Positions 26,032 through 34,699 are shown, counted from the first letter of the stretch. The stretch: DNA of 64,000 nucleotides from JABFRJ01 sp031374735 (GCA_031374735.1 JANMGQ010000156.1:1-64000), one strand, 5' to 3'. Program-made: numbers and translations. The notes: a model not told the origin generated them from the letters alone.

Positions 26032-26661
26032 TCAGTGCACGAGATGGATCAGGTCGGGCTTGAACAGACCGGCCGCCATCAAGCCAAAGGCTGCCGCGCA
26101 CAGGCCAAAGGATCCCCAGAGCAACAGCACGGCGTGGGTGAGCAGATACACCGATGTCAGCACCAGCGCGATCTGGAACAGCGCCGAGGCAATCTCGAAC
26201 AGGTGATACTTGTCGGCGGCAACGTCCCGCAGCTTCTCCATCGCGACAGCGCGGGCAATCAACTCGACGCGCCCTTCGCCCTTGTTCAAGCCTGTTTTGG
26301 GGTCGATGACAGGCGCGCCGGACTTATCGACCGCTGGCTCACTTTGATAGCGATTGGCGGTGTCGTTCCAGGTTTTGACGCGCGTCTCAAGGGCAGCCTT
26401 CACCGCCGGATCCTTAGCCAGCGCCACATCGATGGACATCTGCTCGGCGGCGGTGCGCAAGGTGGTCTGGCGGATGGTCTTGGCCTGCATGAACGACCAC
26501 AGGTTCGAGGCCTCGACGTTATAGCTGATCTGGTTCGTTTGCGCGCTCTTGGCGAAGGTCTCCGCAACGGCCAGGAACAACGCAATGATCGAGATGAAGA
26601 TCGCGATCTTCTTGTTGCCTTCGCCGTCTGCGCCGTGTCCGGCACCGTGCCCGTGTGACAT
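26032..26661 (-). CDS. DUF4337-like membrane protein
   Basis: A 209-residue protein starting MSHGHGAGHGADG (His/Gly-rich cytoplasmic end), with a first membrane segment IAIFISIIALFLAVAETFAK near 20, a helical SNLWSFMQAKTIRQT region and two C-terminal membrane segments (about 155-175 and 180-200). The first helix followed by NLWSFMQAK suits DUF4337. The start has a GGAGAGAG ribosome site. The His-rich end might bind metal, and copper genes follow, but this is only suggestive. Confidence 0.65.
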   Translation of the reverse strand: MSHGHGAGHGADGEGNKKIAIFISIIALFLAVAETFAKSAQTNQISYNVEASNLWSFMQAKTIRQTTLRTAAEQMSIDVALAKDPAVKAALETRVKTWNDTANRYQSEPAVDKSGAPVIDPKTGLNKGEGRVELIARAVAMEKLRDVAADKYHLFEIASALFQIALVLTSVYLLTHAVLLLWGSFGLCAAAFGLMAAGLFKPDLIHLVH

Positions 26662-26845
26662 GTCTCTCTCTCCGATTGTGGTCCTCGACCGGCCCTGTGT
26701 GGCAAAGGAGACCAGGAATTGCCAGTCTTGGCTTGGCGATTCGCCGTTTTGGGTCAAGGCACTGTCGCATCACGTTCATACGATTTTTCCAGCTTCGCGC
26801 TTTCCGTCGCATTGCAGACACGGCGGGCAGCGCCGATAGCGAGGC

Positions 26846-27193
26846 ATGGCTGCTGCTAGGCCAAATGTGCGATGGGTTGCGCTGCTGGTGTACGCGCTGG
26901 TGGTGAACGCCTTCGTCTGGGCGACAAGCGCGATCGCGCGTCCGGTTGGTCTTGCAAGTGTGCTCTGCCACACGACGGCTGAGGCGCCGACGTCTCCGGG
27001 CGGCCCGGCCAAGGCTGCCGCGCACGATTGCTGCGATATGGCGTGCGGTACCGCCGCGGTCTTTGCGCCGCCAGCGATGTCGATCGCCCTGATGGCGCCT
27101 GCCATCGTCGATGCATCGGCAGCCACTTTGTCTGCCGAGGTGTCCACGCCAATCCGCGGCCGACCATGGCCGACAGGTCCTCCCGCACGCTGA
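26846..27193 (+). CDS. DUF2946-like small protein in copper cluster
   Basis: A 115-residue protein with an N-terminal hydrophobic segment (VALLVYALVVNAFVW). A Cys/His-bearing middle (VLCHTT near 40 and HDCCDMACG near 60) and a Pro/Arg tail resemble DUF2946, a family often next to copper genes. It sits 60 bases before a PCu(A)C chaperone and SCO1 in the same direction, so a periplasmic copper role is plausible but inferred. Confidence 0.55.
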   Translation: MAAARPNVRWVALLVYALVVNAFVWATSAIARPVGLASVLCHTTAEAPTSPGGPAKAAAHDCCDMACGTAAVFAPPAMSIALMAPAIVDASAATLSAEVSTPIRGRPWPTGPPAR

Positions 27194-27253
27194 CGCGCGG
27201 CCGGTCAACCGGCATCAACACCGCCTCATGTCAGCACTTGCGATGGATCACCC

Positions 27254-27757
27254 ATGTCGACCTCACGTATCAGCCGCGCGCGAATAACCGCGCTTACGCT
27301 CGCAGTCTTGGGCAGCATCTTCGCGCCCGCTCTCGGACAATCGCCAACCATTAAGGCCGGAGATTTGACAATCACCGGCGCCTTCACCCGCGAGCCGCCG
27401 AAGGGCGCGCGCGTTGCCGGCGGCTTTGCAACGATCACCAACTCGGGCGCCACGCCGGACCGGCTGCTTGGTGGCAGCGCCGCGTTCGCAAAGCGCTTCG
27501 AAATCCATGAGATGACCATGGACGGTGGCATGATGAAAATGCGCGAGCTGCCCAAGGGCCTTGAGATCAAGCCCGGCGAAAAGGTCGAACTGAAACCGGG
27601 CGGTTATCACGTCATGTTCATGGATCTGACCGAGGCGCCGGTTCCTGGCAAGCCTATGAAGGCAAAGCTGCGGTTCGAGAAAGCCGGTGAAGTCGACGTG
27701 GAGTTCGCTGTTACGCCGATGGGGGCGAGCACACCCAAATCACAGCACCATCATTGA
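27254..27757 (+). CDS. periplasmic copper chaperone PCu(A)C
   Basis: A 167-residue protein with a signal peptide (ALTLAVLGSIFAPALGQ) and the DUF461 cupredoxin-like fold. The copper ligands follow the family pattern: His and Met in EIHEMTMDGGMMKM near 90-100 and His/Met in YHVMFMDL near 118. The C-terminus ends SQHHH, three extra histidines that could bind metal. It delivers Cu(I) to the Cu-A centre of cytochrome c oxidase together with the SCO1 protein encoded next. Confidence 0.9.
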   Translation: MSTSRISRARITALTLAVLGSIFAPALGQSPTIKAGDLTITGAFTREPPKGARVAGGFATITNSGATPDRLLGGSAAFAKRFEIHEMTMDGGMMKMRELPKGLEIKPGEKVELKPGGYHVMFMDLTEAPVPGKPMKAKLRFEKAGEVDVEFAVTPMGASTPKSQHHH

Positions 27758-27766
27758 GGGCCTGCC

Positions 27767-28366
27767 ATGACCGCGCTCAAGATCATCCGCTACACAGCCT
27801 GGGCCGCGGTCGCGGCCCTGGCACTTGTGGCCGGCCTCGTGGCTCTCGGTATGAAGCCAGGCGGCGGCAACAGGCCACTCTCGGCACAGATCGGCGGACC
27901 TTTCTCGCTTATCTCGCATGAAGGCAAGCGCGTCACGGACAAGGACTTCGCGGGCAAGCCGTTCGCGTTGTTTTTCGGCTTTGCCAATTGCCCGGACATC
28001 TGTCCGACGACGCTGCTGGAATTGACCAACCGCATGGGCGAACTCGGCCCGCTCGCAAGGGATCTACGGATCGCTTTCATAACCGTCGATCCTGAGCAGG
28101 ACACGCCCGCATTCCTCACGACGTACCTGTCGAACTTCGACCCGCGCATTGTCGGTTTGACCGGCACACCGGCCGAGATCGCCGACATCGCGAAAAAGTA
28201 TCGCGCGCTATATCAGAAGGTGCCGACATCCACGGGCTACACGATGAACCACGAGGCATCCGTGTATCTGATGGACAAGGCTGGCAAGTTCGTTGGCTCG
28301 CTGAACTATCAGGAACCCGCGGACGTGCAGCGCAAGAAACTGGAGCGGTTTTTGTCGGCGGGTTGA
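27767..28366 (+). CDS. SCO1/SenC copper-delivery thioredoxin-like protein
   Basis: A 199-residue membrane-anchored thioredoxin-fold protein (N-terminal helix at about 12-30). The copper site is the CPDICP motif near 76 and the distal His in MNHEASVYLMD near 165. It begins 9 bases after the PCu(A)C stop with GAGGG upstream, so the two form an operon for oxidase Cu-A assembly. It is convergent with ccdB; the stops are 4 bases apart. Confidence 0.92.
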   Translation: MTALKIIRYTAWAAVAALALVAGLVALGMKPGGGNRPLSAQIGGPFSLISHEGKRVTDKDFAGKPFALFFGFANCPDICPTTLLELTNRMGELGPLARDLRIAFITVDPEQDTPAFLTTYLSNFDPRIVGLTGTPAEIADIAKKYRALYQKVPTSTGYTMNHEASVYLMDKAGKFVGSLNYQEPADVQRKKLERFLSAG

Positions 28367-28370
28367 GATG

Positions 28371-28685
28371 TTAAACGCCAACAAACACAAGATCGAGGGC
28401 GCGGCGGATGTCCCATTGGCGGTCCTGGACAGATGCAACCACTGATCCGATTTCCTTGCGCGTCAAAACGCTCATGCGGTCGGCGATCATGTGATAGCGT
28501 TTTCCGGCAACTTCGAACTCGGGCCGCATCTTGCTGATCGGCTTGAAGTCATTGATCGGGGCAAGGGGCGCGACCACACGTGTCTCAAGATCCGACATCA
28601 GGTCAGCTTGCAAAATGACAACCAGTGCCACCGCACGCCGGCGATCGCCCGTTGGTCGCAAACGGCAGATATCAAACTGTTGCAT
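28371..28685 (-). CDS. ccdB: CcdB-type toxin
   Basis: A 104-residue CcdB-fold protein beginning MQQFDICRLRPTGD. It has the family's LVVILQADLMSDLETRVVAPL near 25 and the C-terminal DIRRALDLVFVGV. CcdB poisons DNA gyrase. The last residues are G-V rather than the W-G-I end of F-plasmid CcdB, so gyrase inhibition is inferred. Its ATG overlaps the antitoxin stop by one base (TGATG), so the two are translationally coupled. Confidence 0.88.
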   Translation of the reverse strand: MQQFDICRLRPTGDRRRAVALVVILQADLMSDLETRVVAPLAPINDFKPISKMRPEFEVAGKRYHMIADRMSVLTRKEIGSVVASVQDRQWDIRRALDLVFVGV

Positions 28686-28924
28686 CACCACACCCGATGC
28701 GCATCGCACCACAGCCCGTTGCGTTCGAGCTCGACGTTACTCTCCTCGATCGCCTCGCGGTTGGCTTCGCGCCACTGCGCTTCGCGCTTGGCTTTGAGTT
28801 CGGCGCGCAAGGCCGCGTCCAGAATACCCGATACATTGAGGCCGGCGGCCTTGGCTTCCGCTGCGATCTGCGGGTCAATCGAGACGTTGATCGCGCGTTT
28901 CTTGACCGGTGCTGGCGCGGGCAT
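28685..28924 (-). CDS. ccdA: CcdA-type antitoxin
   Basis: A 79-residue protein. The N-terminal ribbon-helix-helix part (KRAINVSIDPQIAAEAKAAG) binds DNA, and the C-terminal ANREAIEESN to GLWCDAHRVW is the toxin-neutralising tail typical of CcdA. ATG 28924 has GGAG 7 bases upstream. The operator boxes at 28946-28977 lie directly in front, so it most likely represses its own operon. Confidence 0.9.
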   Translation of the reverse strand: MPAPAPVKKRAINVSIDPQIAAEAKAAGLNVSGILDAALRAELKAKREAQWREANREAIEESNVELERNGLWCDAHRVW

Positions 28925-28945
28925 GACGGTGCTCCACATCTGAAA

Positions 28946-28977
28946 TGCGCATTCATTGTGCGCATGCTAGATGCGCA
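28946..28977. promoter_or_regulatory. three-box operator of ccdAB
   Basis: The palindrome TGCGCA occurs at 28946-28951, 28959-28964 and 28972-28977, each exactly 13 bases after the previous one. They lie 22-53 bases before the ccdA start, where a promoter is expected. Equal spacing fits cooperative binding of ribbon-helix-helix dimers. Confidence 0.7.
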
Positions 28978-29096
28978 ATCGATGGGCGTCAATCAGATCG
29001 TTGCTGGCAGGTCGCCGCTTGTGCCAATCGGGCTTCCCTTGCCACGCCGCCGTGGTTGCTTCAGGTTCCGTCGATCTCTCGACATGGTGACCCATC

Positions 29097-30779
29097 ATGA
29101 CCACATCTCGATCCAGCGCGCGCAACACCATGACCGGCCGCTCGGCTTTTCTGGCGCTGTTGAAGTCCGAAGGCGTGACGCATCTGTTCGGCAATCCCGG
29201 CACGACCGAGTTGCCGATCATGCATGCGCTCGCCGAGCACCCGGACCTGACCTACGTCATGGCCATGCAGGAGAGCCTGGTCGTCGCCATGGCCGACGGA
29301 TTCTCTCGCGCGACGGGACAACTGGTGGCAGCCAACGTGCATGTTGCGCCTGGCCTCGGCAACGCCTTGGGTTCGCTCTACAATGCGAAGTTCACGGGCA
29401 CACCCATGATCCTGACCGCCGGCCAGCAAGAGCAGGGACACGGCCTGATGGAGGCGCTGCTCTATGGCCCTATGGTCGAGATGGCGACGCCGTTGGTGAA
29501 ATGGGCTGTCGAGGTGACGCGACTGGAGGATCTGCCGCGCATCATCCGGCGTGCGGCGAAGATCGCGACCACGCCGCCGATGGGGCCGGTGTTCATCTCG
29601 CTGCCCGGCGATATTCTCAACATGGAAGGTCCTGTCGACCTGATGACATCCTCGCGCATCGAGACGCGCGTGCGGCCATCCGAAGATATCGTCAAGCGCC
29701 TGGCGGTGCGCATCCTGAAGGCCGAGCGGCCCGTTATGATTGTCGGCGACGAGGTCGTGAAGAGCGACGCGTTCGCCGAGGTCGAGGCATTGGCACTTGC
29801 GATCGGCTGCCCGGTGCATCAGCAGACGATTGCCTACGGCGCGCACTTTCCCTCGCGTTCGCCGGTGTATTTGGGCGCGCTCACCCGCCAGCAGCCGACG
29901 ACGCGCAAGCTGCTTGAACCCTATGACCTCATGATCGCCGTCGGCACGGACCCGCTGCGTATGTCGGTCTACAGTGAGGTCTCGCCGCTGCCAGAGGGGC
30001 TGCCGATCGTGCAGTTCGGTTTGGTCGACTGGGATATGGCCAAGAATTTCTCCGTCGAGATGGCCGCCCTCGGCGATGTGCGTGAAACGGCACTCGCACT
30101 CGCGGCGCAGTTGGTCGCGAACGGTGGCGCAAAGCTGCAAGCCCTGGCGAAGCGGCGCGTTGCCGCGCTCGCTGGCAAAAACTGGAACGCGAAGCGCGAG
30201 GCGCTCGCAGCCCAGATCACAGCTGCAAGCGCCGGCAAACCGATCAACCCGGACTGGCTCGCCTTACAGCTGACCGAGGCCATGCCAAAGGACGCGATCC
30301 TGGTCGATGAATCGCTGACCTCCGGTCGCTATATCGGCGCGCTGCACGAATACCGTGACCGGCACAATTTCCACGGCCTCGCCTCCGGCGGCATCGGCTG
30401 GGGCTTGCCGGCCGCTGTTGGCGTCGCACTGGCGCAGCCGAAGCGGCGCGTGGCAGCCTATGTCGGCGACGGCAGCGCCATGTATTCGATCCAGTCGCTG
30501 TGGACGGCGGCACACCACAAGCTGCCGATCACGTTTGTGATCCCCAACAACGGCGGCTATCGCATCATCAAGCAGCGCCTGACGGCCTTTCACGGCTCGC
30601 GCGCATACGTCGGCATGGATTTCGCCGATCCGCCCGTGGACTACGTCGGCCTTGCCCACGCTATGGGCGTGTCGGCCGAGCGCATCGACGATCCCGCCGA
30701 AGTGCGACGTGCCTTGGACGCCTCATTCAATGGCACCGGCCCGCGGCTGCTCGAAGTGATGGTCGACGGAACCGTATGA
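29097..30779 (+). CDS. ThDP-dependent decarboxylase/carboligase (benzoylformate decarboxylase-like)
   Basis: A 560-residue three-domain enzyme. The N-terminal PYR domain has HLFGNPGTTELP near 29 and the catalytic Glu in MAMQESLVVAMADG near 57. The middle DHS domain carries RPVMIVGDEV near 212. The C-terminal PP domain has VGDGSAMYSIQSLWTAAHHKL near 458 and VIPNNGGYRIIK, which bind the ThDP-Mg. The pattern matches benzoylformate decarboxylase-like proteins better than acetolactate synthase. An in-frame ATG 33 bases on is an alternative start, because the first has a weak ribosome site. The substrate is uncertain. Confidence 0.82.
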   Translation: MTTSRSSARNTMTGRSAFLALLKSEGVTHLFGNPGTTELPIMHALAEHPDLTYVMAMQESLVVAMADGFSRATGQLVAANVHVAPGLGNALGSLYNAKFTGTPMILTAGQQEQGHGLMEALLYGPMVEMATPLVKWAVEVTRLEDLPRIIRRAAKIATTPPMGPVFISLPGDILNMEGPVDLMTSSRIETRVRPSEDIVKRLAVRILKAERPVMIVGDEVVKSDAFAEVEALALAIGCPVHQQTIAYGAHFPSRSPVYLGALTRQQPTTRKLLEPYDLMIAVGTDPLRMSVYSEVSPLPEGLPIVQFGLVDWDMAKNFSVEMAALGDVRETALALAAQLVANGGAKLQALAKRRVAALAGKNWNAKREALAAQITAASAGKPINPDWLALQLTEAMPKDAILVDESLTSGRYIGALHEYRDRHNFHGLASGGIGWGLPAAVGVALAQPKRRVAAYVGDGSAMYSIQSLWTAAHHKLPITFVIPNNGGYRIIKQRLTAFHGSRAYVGMDFADPPVDYVGLAHAMGVSAERIDDPAEVRRALDASFNGTGPRLLEVMVDGTV

Positions 30780-30898
30780 TCCGGCCTGCCGATCTCCCCT
30801 GACGATCGGTTGCCGCTCCTGGGGGCTCATGCTAGCCCACAGCCCGAATCATCGCGGCGACTCGCGCCGGCTAAATCTTATCGCGAAGGACATCTCCC

Positions 30899-31429
30899 AT
30901 GGCTATTCCGCCGAATCCCGCAAACTCGAACGGCGGCGCGCCGGCCAACGGCCAGGGCAACGGAAATGGCCAACAGGGTCCGCAAGTGCAGGTGCGCGTG
31001 CTCAGCCAGTATGTCAAAGACTTGTCGTTTGAAAATCCGAGCATCGGCAAGCAGATGCTGGCCCAAGGCGAAAATCCGAACCTCGGCGTCGAGGTGAACG
31101 TGAATGCCCAGCGTCTCGGCGATTCGGTGTATGAGAGCGCCATCACGCTCAAGGCGCAGTGCAATGCCAAGGCCGGCGTCCTCTATGATTTCGAGATCGT
31201 CTACGGTGGCCTGTTCGATCTGCAGAACATGCCGGAGCAGGTGTTGGAGCAGTTTCTGCTGGTCAATTGTCCAGCGTTGATTTTCCCGTTCCTGCGCCGG
31301 ATGGCCGCTGACGTGACGCGCGAAGGCGGCTTCCCGCCGCTGCTGCTCGACCCCATCGATTTCGCGTCGCTCTACCTGCAGCGCAAGAACCAGGCTGGCG
31401 CCGAAGGCGGTTCGACCGCTACCGCGTGA
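30899..31429 (+). CDS. secB: protein-export chaperone SecB
   Basis: A 176-residue tetrameric chaperone that keeps preproteins unfolded and hands them to SecA. VRVLSQYVKDLSFENPS near 33 is the SecB signature; EIVYGGLFDLQNMP near 98 and the CPALIFPFLRRMAADVTREGG region follow. The N-terminus (about 30 residues) is an Asn/Gly/Gln-rich extension longer than in E. coli SecB. AAGGA ribosome site. Confidence 0.95.
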   Translation: MAIPPNPANSNGGAPANGQGNGNGQQGPQVQVRVLSQYVKDLSFENPSIGKQMLAQGENPNLGVEVNVNAQRLGDSVYESAITLKAQCNAKAGVLYDFEIVYGGLFDLQNMPEQVLEQFLLVNCPALIFPFLRRMAADVTREGGFPPLLLDPIDFASLYLQRKNQAGAEGGSTATA

Positions 31430-31465
31430 AGCGGTCAGCTGCGCTCTTAAGTCGGGGACGATGAC

Positions 31466-31999
31466 ATGCCGCTCTACGAGTTCGACGGTAAACGGGTGAA
31501 GACTCCTGGCCGCGGCAAGTATTGGGTTGCCGACAACGCGATTGTGGTCGGCGACGTCACACTGGAGGAAGATGCCAGCGTCTGGTTCGGCTGTTCCATC
31601 CGCGGTGACAACGAGCCGATCCATATCGGCGCGCGCACCAACATCCAGGAAGGCTGTGTTCTGCATGTCGATCCGGGGTATCCGCTTGTTATCGGTGCCG
31701 ATTGCACCATCGGCCACATGGTCATGCTGCACGGCTGCACGATCGGCGACGGTGCGCTGATCGGCATCGGCGCGATTGTGCTCAACGGGGCCAAGGTCGG
31801 CGCGGGGGCACTCATTGGCGCGGGCGCCATCGTTGGCGAGGGCAAAGAGATTCCGCCCAACAGCCTTGCTGTCGGGGCGCCCGCGCGCGTCATCCGCGAA
31901 CTCACGCCCGAAAACGTCGCCCGCATCAAGCGCGGCGCGGTCCACTACGCCGCCAGCTGGAAAAAGTATGCCAGCCTGATGAAGCGCCAAGACGAGTGA
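31466..31999 (+). CDS. gamma-carbonic anhydrase-like hexapeptide protein
   Basis: A 177-residue left-handed beta-helix protein of the YrdA/PaaY group. Imperfect hexapeptide repeats run through residues 25-145. The zinc-site histidines sit in CVLHVDPG near 72 and GHMVMLHG near 88-93, and RGDN near 48 is conserved. It trails secB by 36 bases with GGGGA upstream, so it may be co-transcribed. True carbonic anhydrase activity is not certain in this branch. Confidence 0.85.
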   Translation: MPLYEFDGKRVKTPGRGKYWVADNAIVVGDVTLEEDASVWFGCSIRGDNEPIHIGARTNIQEGCVLHVDPGYPLVIGADCTIGHMVMLHGCTIGDGALIGIGAIVLNGAKVGAGALIGAGAIVGEGKEIPPNSLAVGAPARVIRELTPENVARIKRGAVHYAASWKKYASLMKRQDE

Positions 32000-32033
32000 T
32001 ACTGTCGTCCATAATGCGTGACGGTTCGTCCTA

Positions 32034-32189
32034 CCCCCCACTGTCATGGCCGGCCCTTCGTGCCGGCCACCCATGGTAGAGCAAGCGCTGCTGGCTTGAA
32101 TTCGTTGACGTGTCTCAGCGCGATTGAGGCTTCTGAGAACGTTGAGGAATGGGTGGCCGGGACGAGCCCGGCCATGACAGTGAGGGGGG
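32034..32189. repeat. intergenic two-hairpin palindromic repeat, copy B
   Basis: The outer arms start with CCCCCC then CACTGTCATGGCCGG and end with the exact 15-base inverse plus GGGGGG. Inside are a 7-bp GGCCGGC/GCCGGCC hairpin (32048-32068) and a 7-bp GGCCGGG/CCCGGCC hairpin (32155-32173). It shares edges and both hairpins with copy A at 11911-12074. It sits between the convergent gamma-CA and SNase-like genes. Confidence 0.8.
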
Positions 32190-32225
32190 CTTGGTGCGTC
32201 AGTAATGTTGGCCGCTGGCCTGATA

Positions 32226-33467
32226 TCATCCAGCCGGCTTCCATCCGGCGCTGATGGCGTCTGCTTCGGTGCAGAACCAGCGCTCGCCCTTGGCGGTGCG
32301 CACATTGGCCTTGCGATACTCACGAGCACCGGGGACCACGTAAAGCTTGGCGCCACTTTGGCCGATCGTGCCCTTGATGGGGCAGCCTTCAGGGCTCGAC
32401 TTTTTGGCCGCCTCCCAGATCTTGGCGCGGTTCTCCGATGGGCGATCGGCTTCACCGTTCCAGATCCCGGCCTTTTTCTGGCGCGCCTCTGTCTCAAGCG
32501 CGCCGTAGCCGCCAAACATGGACGAGATCGCGAACACGTGGCCGTCGCGCACGAGATCTGCGGCGACGTCTTTGGCTTCGACGGTGCAGGCGGCGGCAAT
32601 GCGTCCGGCAGGATCAGGACTTCCAGATGGGACGCACACAGTGGTCTTGCTGCGCACCAAGCGTTCGAGCGCGTTCTGGGCGGCTTCTCCGCACCGCCAA
32701 CGCCGCTTGCCGGGCCGCATGCAGGCTTGCGCGCGCTCAGGGGCTTCAATGCCGGACAGCTTATATGTGATGCCGTTGAGGCGCAGGGCGTCGCCAGCAA
32801 GCGCCTGGGCGCGGCCCTCGATCCCCGTGGATCGGCCAGGCATCGTCACGTTGCCAAGCATGCCGAGACCGGGGCGTTTGGCAGGATCGATCAGCAGCGG
32901 CAGCGCCAGCGCAGCGGCGCCAACGCCGGTTAGGCCGAGAAGGCCGAGCATCCAGGTGCGAGGCGCAGTGACGCCGGAGCGCGTCAACACAGCAGGCGCG
33001 GCCGCAAGCAGCATGACGGCGCCGAGCCCCAGAGCCACGAGCGCTTCTGCATCAAATTTTTGGACATAAGCCCGATATGCACCAGACGAAAACGCGATGG
33101 CGCCGACAAGCGCGAGCGGGCCCGCGAGATCGAACGTTTTCAGCCATTCGAACATCGGGGCTGAAGCGCCACGGACGCCAGTGAAGAGAGGCCCAAACGC
33201 GGCCGAAAATGCGCGACCGAGATTGATCGCAAACCAGGACACGCCTTTGGCGCCCTGTTCGGCACCGGCCTGTGCGCCAGCGATAGCGGCCTGGCCGGCC
33301 ACTTTCGATCCGGCAGCAACGGCCTGGCCGGCTGCATGCGCCTTGTCGAGGGCCGCCTGACGGGCAGCATCAATGCGATCCCGCCGCGCCTCGCGGCGCA
33401 GCTTGATGGTCGTGCGAACGTAAGCGTGCCAATCGAACGCTTCCGGCTTTTTGCGCCATCCGAACAT
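32226..33467 (-). CDS. membrane protein with staphylococcal-nuclease-like domain
   Basis: A 413-residue protein. Residues 1-75 are charged and Ala-rich (MFGWRKKPEAFDWHAYVR), then come three or four membrane segments (about 120-195), a thermonuclease-like (SNase) domain around 220-330 (RLNGITYKLSGIEAPE, RWRCGEAAQNAL, CTVEAKDVAADLVRDG), and a C-terminal 50-residue module (PIKGTIGQSGAKLYVVPG to GWKPAG) often appended to such domains. Start ATG 33467. It probably acts at the outer face of the membrane; nuclease activity is not assured. Confidence 0.7.
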   Translation of the reverse strand: MFGWRKKPEAFDWHAYVRTTIKLRREARRDRIDAARQAALDKAHAAGQAVAAGSKVAGQAAIAGAQAGAEQGAKGVSWFAINLGRAFSAAFGPLFTGVRGASAPMFEWLKTFDLAGPLALVGAIAFSSGAYRAYVQKFDAEALVALGLGAVMLLAAAPAVLTRSGVTAPRTWMLGLLGLTGVGAAALALPLLIDPAKRPGLGMLGNVTMPGRSTGIEGRAQALAGDALRLNGITYKLSGIEAPERAQACMRPGKRRWRCGEAAQNALERLVRSKTTVCVPSGSPDPAGRIAAACTVEAKDVAADLVRDGHVFAISSMFGGYGALETEARQKKAGIWNGEADRPSENRAKIWEAAKKSSPEGCPIKGTIGQSGAKLYVVPGAREYRKANVRTAKGERWFCTEADAISAGWKPAG

Positions 33468-33769
33468 GGAGGTGCCCCCTCGTTTCGCGGCGCCGCATCT
33501 GTGTGATCGAGGCTGTGGCCTGCACCCGAGTCGGCTGCAACAATAGCAGAAATATGGCCGGCGCAAGCCACCGATGCCCCGCGATCAACAGTCCAGACGT
33601 TCAAGCGCGAGCCAAGTCGAGGACAAACGGCGCATCGCAAGCGCTGATCATGGTTACCGTTGTGCCTGTTCCGTCATATGCCTTGTGACCGCGAGCCATC
33701 GTGCCCTAGACGCAGATCCGGGCGTGCCGTTGCGGCAGAGCCACGCGCGCACTTTGGAGCACTGGCATC
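33468..33769. other. divergent intergenic region
   Basis: About 300 bases between the SNase-like gene and the lipase-like gene. No credible ORF, RNA or strong promoter pair is visible. Confidence 0.4.
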
Positions 33770-34699
33770 ATGACGTTCAATGCCCGCGTCGCCCACGCCG
33801 CCGGACTGGGCATCGAAGCCGCTGTGATTGGTGGTTTTGCGCTTGCGGCGGCCCTGAAGGGCAGACACGTGACGATGCTTATGCTGGTGGTATCGCCGCT
33901 GGTGTGGCGGGTTCTCTATGCGGCTGCGCTCACGGCGCTGTCGCGCCGCCTGTTTCATACGCCGGAGGCAACGCCTGTGCTCAGCCGGCCTTGGCTGAGG
34001 CTTGTCTTGAGCGGTGGCGTCGCGATCTGGCGCAATCAGGTCGACATGGCGTTTCCACCTCGATTGCCAGAAATGCCGACACGCGGCACGGCGCCCATCG
34101 TGGCTCTCTTGCCGGGATACAGCTGCAACGCAGGTTGCTTTGGCACGTTGCCACAGAGATTGGCCGGCCACGGTTTGGAGTGCGTCGCCTTTGAAGCCGG
34201 AGATCCGATTGGAGATTTGGAGGCCAACGCGGCCAAGGCGGCACGTTGGCTAAATGATGTTTCACGCAGCGCTCCGGACCGGCCGATCACTGTCGTTGGC
34301 GTCAGCATGGGCGGCATCGTGGCGCGCTTGGCGACGTTACATCCGGATGCGCCAGTTATTGCTCATCTCGTCACGATCAGCTCGCCCCACCACGGCACGT
34401 GGATGTCGCGTTTCGGCGTCGGCCACGCCGCGCGCCAGTCGAGCCTCGACAGTGCTGTTTTGCAGACCCTTCGGTCGCAGCCGCACAGGTGCCCGGCGAC
34501 CGCGATCTGGACACCGGACGACGCCATTATCGTTCCGCCGGAGAGCGGAAAACTCGCCGGCGCCAACACGATTGCTGTGGCCGGATATTCGCATCTGGCG
34601 ATTGTCGAAGCGCCGGCTGTCGAGGCGGCCATCGTCGAAGCCGTGTTTCACGGCACAGAGATCAGCTCGGGGCGGTATTCAAAATGCATGGTGTCGTAG
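33770..34699 (+). CDS. alpha/beta hydrolase, lipase-like, membrane-anchored
   Basis: A 309-residue protein with two N-terminal hydrophobic segments (about 10-30 and 35-58) and an alpha/beta-hydrolase fold. LLPGYSCNAGC near 113 gives the oxyanion loop, VVGVSMGGIVARLA near 180 the nucleophilic Ser, and ISSPHHGTW near 210 is typical of triacylglycerol-lipase-like hydrolases; DDAIIVPPESG and SHLAI would carry Asp and His. TGGAG ribosome site. Its last 52 bases overlap the convergent peptidase gene. Confidence 0.78.
   Translation: MTFNARVAHAAGLGIEAAVIGGFALAAALKGRHVTMLMLVVSPLVWRVLYAAALTALSRRLFHTPEATPVLSRPWLRLVLSGGVAIWRNQVDMAFPPRLPEMPTRGTAPIVALLPGYSCNAGCFGTLPQRLAGHGLECVAFEAGDPIGDLEANAAKAARWLNDVSRSAPDRPITVVGVSMGGIVARLATLHPDAPVIAHLVTISSPHHGTWMSRFGVGHAARQSSLDSAVLQTLRSQPHRCPATAIWTPDDAIIVPPESGKLAGANTIAVAGYSHLAIVEAPAVEAAIVEAVFHGTEISSGRYSKCMVS

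Noticed and set aside
30878..32800. 640-codon minus-strand ORF
   Set aside because: It is a shadow of secB and the gamma-carbonic anhydrase, and it crosses the hairpin repeat.
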